From Gnetum montanum (Eukaryota; Streptophyta; Gnetopsida; Gnetales; Gnetaceae), in the NCBI GenBank assembly GCA_015680685.1, contig MNCI01037709.1:113818-177817 (forward strand): a stretch of 64,000 nucleotides of DNA, read 5' to 3'. Positions 59,016 through 64,000 of the stretch are shown one piece after another. A program made the translations under genes and the position numbers. Below the pieces are notes generated by a model. The model had not been told where the DNA came from, ran no database searches, and saw only the letters and a list, made by a program, of their open reading frames with translations. The stretch's first letter is position 1; each line of letters opens with the position of its first letter.

Positions 59016-59578
59016 TGATGAGACGCGATTTGCATGCACTGCAATATCGCAGTCGCTGCAATATCGCATCCCATGCTATATCGCGTACGCGATATCGCAT
59101 CATCCCCTGCAATGTTGCATCCGCGATATCGCGGTCCGCCACCAAATCTATAAATAAGAGGCGTCACTCCCCTTATTTCCCATCCTAGGCTAGAAGTAGG
59201 AAAACTCTGGCAGATTGATCACTCCAGAGATAGAATATTTCCCATGTGCCCGCAGTAGGAGTCCCCAAGTGAATGGATCTTTATTCGAGCAATATTATAC
59301 CTGAACGCAAGTTGCGTACGACAATAAAGACGAGCTTTGTGGATAAACGTTGCAGTGCATCGAATAGGATTTATTCCTTGTTATTTATTACCCTACAGTA
59401 GCGCGGCATGAGTACGACTTGATTACGAGAATTTACGGATGTGTACGGCTAATCAAGGANTGATTAACCCCAAGTGTTCCATGGGGCATGTAGGCATTTA
59501 GTCTGTGGAGTTCGACCGGATCGCATGTGCTACGCTCGTTTCGTATGGTTGAGTGTAGGGGTACCTCGCCACTCATCA
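59016..59578 (+). repeat. 3' LTR of element G, internally collapsed
   Basis: It starts TGATGAGACGCGATTTG and ends CGCCACTCATCA. The n at 59460 joins points that are about 333 bases apart in the 5' LTR (53116 to 53448). U3 is about 47 bases longer than in the 5' LTR because it has more GATATC-type repeats (59040-59130). Confidence 0.88.
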
Positions 59579-59583
59579 GCATC

Positions 59584-61459
59584 CTGACTACAATTTTGAC
59601 TAAGTGTTGAGACTATGCTCTCCCCTAGATGGAAGCATAGTTAGCCTCTTATGGAAAGCATAGTCAACACAAAGGTCACTTTTTACAATTTTTATAAGTG
59701 TTGAGACTACACTCTCCCCTAGATGGCAACGTATTCAACCTCTCGTAAAGAGCGTAGTCAACACAAAGACCACTTTTTGCAATTTTTTTAAGTGTTGACA
59801 CTATGCTCAACCCTAGTTGAGATTGTAGTCAGCCTCTCATGGATAGCATAGTCAACACAAAGGTCACATTTTTGCAATTTTTCTAAGTGTTGAGACTATG
59901 CTCTCCCCTAGATGGAAGCATAGTCAGCCTCTCATGGAGAGCATAGTCAACACGAAGGCTATCTTTTTGCACTTTTGGCGAAGTGTTGAAACTATGCTCA
60001 ACCCCCAATGGGCACATAGTCAGCCTCTCATAGAAAGTGTAGTCAGCACAAAATCCAATTTTTTTGCAAATTTTTCTAGGTTTCAAGACTATGCTCAACC
60101 CCATTTAAGAGAGTAATCAGCCTATTGTAGAGAGTGTAGTTAGTAATGAGCAAGTTTTGTGCAAATTTTTTCTAAGTCCCAGGACTATGCTCTCCACCAA
60201 CCCAAAGTGTAGTTAGCCTTCAATGGAGAGCATAGTTAACACATGGCCATTTTTGCATTTTTTTCTAAGTGTGGGACTACGCTCTCCCCTTGTCTAGAGC
60301 ATAGTAAAGCATAGTCAGCCAGAACAGTCTCTAAAGGCTTCCATAGCATGACAACAATGCTCAGCTCAACTCCAAAATGCAGTCAACTCACCTTTAGTGA
60401 GTGTAATCAACAAAAATCTTTTCTTTTTACATCCCCTTTCATTCCAAACTTGTAACTACGCTTGACCCCACACAAGAGCATGGAGAGCATAGTCCCATGG
60501 AGTGTAGCCTCTAAGTTTAATTTTTTTAGGTACCTTGCAATCTTCTTGACACATACATGTAGTTGGCAACATAGTCACAGTCTCACAATTTCATAGAGTT
60601 TGATATAGCATAGCAAATCACAACACCACCAACCTAGTGAAGAGCGTAGTTGGGTGAGAGCATAGTCCCAATCCTCCCCTCCCCCACATGGTAGCCATCC
60701 CACATTTTTCACTAATCCTAAACCTATAAATACTTGTGCCCTCAAAGTTTTCAAGGTGGGTAGGTTGGCAAATTGAAAGGTTGATAAAATCTAAGAAGAG
60801 CTTAGGAGAAAACCAAAGGCATTTTGGCAAACCAAGGAGAGGCGAAGTTGTAGACCATCATAGACCCCTGCACCCCAATAGAACACTGTAGCCAATGATA
60901 CACAACGGTGGCCAACCTAGTAGATGTAGACACCTCAGCAGAACGCTAGTCTTCATGGCTAGACACCTCAAAGATTGTGACTATGATGCCCACTACACCT
61001 GTTGTACACCATGTACCTTCTAACCCCTATTGGTGTTAACTATGCTCAAATCCATTTAGGGTGATGTTTCACTTCTCTCCCTCTTTCCTTACATTTTTTG
61101 CACTTTACTTGCATTTTTCATTATTTTACCTCATAGTCACACCTAAAAATATGCTCAGGTAGTGGTCTACATGCATTGACAACACCCACTTCACCAACAC
61201 TCTTAACTATGCTCAACTCCACTAACACTGCTAACACCATTAACACTGTAAACACTGCCCACACACTTAACACTATTTCACATCAGCATTGCAACTAACC
61301 ACACTACACTCTTGTTGCATCTGGTAAGTCCCTGTTCAATCAACCATATCATTTAGGGCACCCCATCTTTTCCTCCAATAGCCCCTCACACAGATTCAAG
61401 ATTAGGTTGTGTGCCCATGGACCTTGATGTTCCAACCACCGACATTTTTGATTGCTACA
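59584..61459 (+). repeat. Likely 5' LTR of element H
   Basis: A TATA box CTATAAATAC lies near 60724, after the hairpin array. The LTR seems to end in GCTACA at 61459, five bases before a primer site. The start is not certain: it may be TGTTGAGAC near 59604 or lie left of element G. The motif GAGCATAGTC, or its inverse, continues through the LTR (for example 60490, 60655, 61030, 61207). Confidence 0.6.
59601..60350. repeat. Tandem array of a hairpin-forming unit of about 95 bases
   Basis: Eight copies start near 59601, 59695, 59789, 59884, 59980, 60076, 60173 and 60266, a period of 93-97 bases. Each copy has TTGAGACTATGCTCTCCCC at the left and GGAGAGCATAGTCAACAC further right, whose GACTATGCTCTCC and GGAGAGCATAGTC are inverse to each other. 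The array lies in the likely U3 of element H, upstream of a TATA box. Confidence 0.85.
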
Positions 61460-61464
61460 ATATC

Positions 61465-61483
61465 TGGTGCTAGAAGGAGGGTC
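61465..61483 (+). promoter_or_regulatory. Primer-binding site of element H
   Basis: TGGTGCTAGAAGGAGGGTC, identical to the primer site of element A on the minus strand (24256-24274). Confidence 0.75.
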
Positions 61484-63048
61484 AAACCATTTTTGTTTTT
61501 AGAATCTATTATGGTTATCTCATGTGCTCTGCATCAAAGTTGCTAGCTTCAGGCCAGTGTAAATTGTAACATCCTTGTGGACTTGCTACGTGTGCAACAA
61601 TAGCTAGATCTTAAGCCAGCGTAGGCATTGTCTACTAACTGATTGGTGTAAATTGAACCCCATAGTCGGTTCCCCCAAAACGTCACATAGCAACCCAAAG
61701 CATACATATCCATTTTCTGTTAAATTCTTGATGCTTTCAGTTAGAGCGTAGTCAACTTTTTGGTGTAGAGAGCGTAGACAAATTTCTGGCATAGAGAGCA
61801 TAGCTAGCCCTCCAACGTAGAGAGCATAGTCTACATAGTCTACTCTCTAGTGTGGAGAGCATAGTCAAATTTCTAGCATAAAGAGAATAATTAGCTCTCT
61901 AGCGTAGAGAGCATAGTCAGCATAGTTAGTGGTGTTAACATTATTTCACAATCAGCAATCCTTGCAATCCCCTCTTGCAACTTGATCCACATCCATGAAC
62001 CTAGAACATCCTTCAATGTCAGTCCCAAGCAAACTTGCCATCTTGTCCATCCAACAAGAGACTAGGATTAACAACCCTGGGAATCCCATAATGGCAAAGC
62101 CAAGGCAGTCTCTTAGGCTGCGTGGTCGAGACCCAAAGTACCTACACTAAGTGATGAGCAATACAACTTTATATGTGTAAAGATTCAAGCAAGTCTATAT
62201 GTAGACTTCTTGGACATGAAAGCAAAACGAAGCTACAAACTAATTCATCATAATGGATAGGAGTATATCCCCTCCTCACTTGATATCATCCTACTCACAA
62301 AGCCCTACCATTGGATGTTAGCCTAGCTTATCCAAGCAAGTGAGTGAGACGTAGGAACAGACTATGAGGAGCTCCTACAAGAAGAAGATGATGAGTTCAA
62401 AGCTCACTCCAAGCACAAGGGCTCTTTCCACACCATCTTCCAACAAGTGATCCCTAATCTGGCTCTTCTGCAATCTCGTTCACCCATTCTCCTTGAGACA
62501 ATCATAATGCACCTGCATCACCTTCCTACTCCACCAGGCCTAGGTCAATGCTTATGATAGCAACACATCAGACACAACATACATATTATGATGTAGTAGC
62601 CCCCTTTAGCTTGTCCTTCATGGCATCATTGCCACCCATTCAGCCATCACTACCTGTAGCAACTAGATCAACTCAACCATGCATCCACACAGGGCCCATC
62701 TCTAGGCACCCTACATCTTGCTTGTTTCATCAATGCCCCTGGCACCAACCCAACTCATGTATGCATCACCTACCCTAATCATCGTCCTTATAACACAACC
62801 CACAAATCAAGCACATTCTATGACTTCACAACCTGCAACCAAGCCATGGACCACATAGCTAGTCCAACAATAAATCATATAGCCAACACAGCCGAATGGA
62901 ATGTCTCAAAACTTAAATTAGGCATTCTAGATGATCCAAAGCCTAATAGAAGAGGTTAAGCAACTCAAAGCCACCTCCTCTGAAACTATCCAAGTGGTGG
63001 ACTTCTACCAGGACAACCCTATAACTCCTATGGTCCCACCTCTAACTC
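61484..63048 (+). other. Leader and N-terminal gag region of element H
   Basis: No complete gene. Copies of TAGAGAGCATAGTC-type words recur at 61745-61930, about every 30-60 bases. Further right, Pro/Thr/His-rich readings (62548-62778) may be part of the gag N-terminus, but stops are frequent. Confidence 0.5.
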
Positions 63049-63419
63049 TTTCAGCTGGAGTCTCATTGCATCAGTTCACTAAATACAATGATTAGGTGGA
63101 TCCCAATGCACATTTGGCCACATTTAGATTGAAGTGTTTGCTATTACAAGTATGGCAGCATGCCATCATACGCATGTTTGCCATGTCACTCACTGGCAAA
63201 GCATTAGATTACTATCATGTCCTACCTAGAAGCTCCATCTCCTCTCTAGAGGAGCTCTTGGGCTAATTTGTGACCCACTTCAAACAAAACTTAAAACCAA
63301 AGACCACCTTAGACTAGTTAATGCAAGTCATGTAGGGCCACCTAGAGCTCATGTAGAAATTCATTCAACATTGGAGTGCCTAACTAAATGAAATACAAGA
63401 GCCCATAGTAGAAGCACAC
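63049..63419 (+). pseudogene. gag: Gag fragment of element H
   Basis: The plus-strand reading LSAGVSLHQFTKYND, then VDPNAHLATFRLKCLLLQVW, then AMSLTGKALDYYHVLPRSSI and SSLEELLG, FVTHFKQNLKPKTTLD is the retrotransposon gag capsid-like domain (typical D-P-x-x-H-L, S-L-T-G-x-A-L-x-W/Y-Y and L-P-x-x-S-I-x-S). Six in-frame stops are present. It is cut at 63419 by an inserted LTR. Confidence 0.82.
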
Positions 63420-64000
63420 TGATGAGACGCGATATCGCATGCACCACGATATCGCATCCCATGAGATATCGCGGCCATTGTGATATCGCATCCCATGAGA
63501 TATCGCGTACGTGATATCGTGTCATCCCTTGCGATATCACGTACGTGATATCGCGGTCCGCCGCCAAATCTATAAATAAGAGGCGACACTCCCCTCATTT
63601 ATCATCCTAGGCTAGAAGTAGTGAAGCTCTGGTAGATTGATCACCCCATAGATAGAATATTTTTCCATGTGCCCGTAGTAAGAGTCCCCAAGTGAACGGA
63701 TCTTTATTCGAGCAGCTTTGTACCTAAACGCAAGTTGTGTACGAAAATAAAGATGAGCTTTGTGGATAAACCTTGCAGTACATGGATAGACTTATTACAT
63801 GTTATTTATTATTTTCCTAGTAACGAGGCATGAGTACAACTTGGTTACGAGCATTGATGAATGTGTAAGGCTAACCAAGGAATCGACTACTCATCGCAAT
63901 TAGATTCTCTCCCCCTTATCTCCTAGAACGTGGGACGAGTATGACTTGATTACGAGCATCTACGGATGTGTACAGCTAGTCAAGGAATTGGCTGCTCATC
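63420..64000 (+). repeat. LTR of the C/D/G family, running off the window
   Basis: It begins TGATGAGACGCGATATCG. Left flank is CACAC (63415-63419). It has the largest palindrome array seen here: about eight GATATC cores between 63428 and 63560, followed by CTATAAATAAGAGG near 63572. The end lies outside the window, so it may be a solo LTR or the 5' LTR of a whole element. Confidence 0.88.

Larger units (their letters stand above)
52719..59578 (+). mobile_element. Element G: gag-protease LTR retrotransposon without RT or integrase
   Basis: A complete element bounded by LTRs (52719-53566, 59016-59578) and an exact 5-base duplication GCATC at 52714-52718 and 59579-59583. Primer site at 53568-53585 and purine tract at 59006-59015. 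Internal coding is gag then retropepsin only; after 57000 the sequence goes straight to the 3' noncoding region shared with E and C. This is the plan of terminal-repeat elements with gag (TR-GAG). About 330 bases of the 3' LTR are lost at a single n (59460). Confidence 0.93.

Noticed and set aside
59601-60350. Hairpin array as a centromeric satellite
   Set aside because: Only about eight units are present, and they are followed by a TATA box, an LTR end and a primer site. An LTR array explains it better, though a larger satellite elsewhere is not excluded.
63420-63560. GATATC repeats as a possible CRISPR-like array
   Set aside because: Units are short palindromes without regular spacers or unique inserts, they sit in an LTR promoter, and the DNA is plant-like.

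Overview
This window looks like intergenic plant nuclear DNA. It is AT-rich, and I can recognise nothing in it except transposable elements and their debris. The reasons are: a tRNA-Asp-type primer-binding site of the kind used by plant Athila-like Ty3/gypsy elements, plant LINE-type reverse transcriptase pieces, a plant-type Helitron with introns, long LTRs nested inside one another, and no convincing single-copy host gene. The species cannot be named from the sequence. Almost every long reading frame is either a decayed gag/pol piece or a chance frame inside an LTR.

Layout, left to right. 1-640: unassigned. 653-2410: minus-strand LINE reverse transcriptase split by a probable solo LTR (945-1837). 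2850-3120: end of a Copia-like LTR with its primer site. 3665-15965: gag-only LTR element C (minus, target duplication ACAAC), itself interrupted by a second element of the same family, D (9178-15021, duplication ATAAC). 16000-16977 and 26949-27450: the two halves of another LINE, split by element A (16978-26948, minus). Element A carries two nested solo LTRs of the C/D family. 27567-34485: element B, a relative of A, with an 803-base gap. 36171-41580: decayed Helitron with Rep and PIF1-like helicase. 41878-42062 and 43348-43696: two short inverted-repeat elements. 43971-52713: element E, a Ty3/gypsy element with gag, protease remnant, RT, RNase H and integrase (minus), plus a nested solo LTR. 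52719-59578: element G (plus), a gag-protease element with both LTRs and a perfect GCATC duplication. 59601-63419: element H, whose LTR holds a tandem array of a hairpin-forming unit of about 95 bases, followed by a primer site and a gag fragment. 63420-end: another LTR of the C/D/G family.

How the parts relate. C, D and G keep LTRs, primer site, polypurine tract and gag (G also protease) but have no RT, RNase H or integrase. E has the same type of gag, LTR and 3' noncoding region plus a full though dead pol, so it represents the autonomous partner lineage. A and B form a second non-autonomous lineage: in both, the start of RT is joined directly to the C-terminal end of integrase at what appears to be the same junction. 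I saw nothing suggesting an intact mobile element protein. The most unusual structures are the inverted-motif arrays placed just upstream of the TATA box in the LTRs of two unrelated families, and a 349-base foldback element at 43348.
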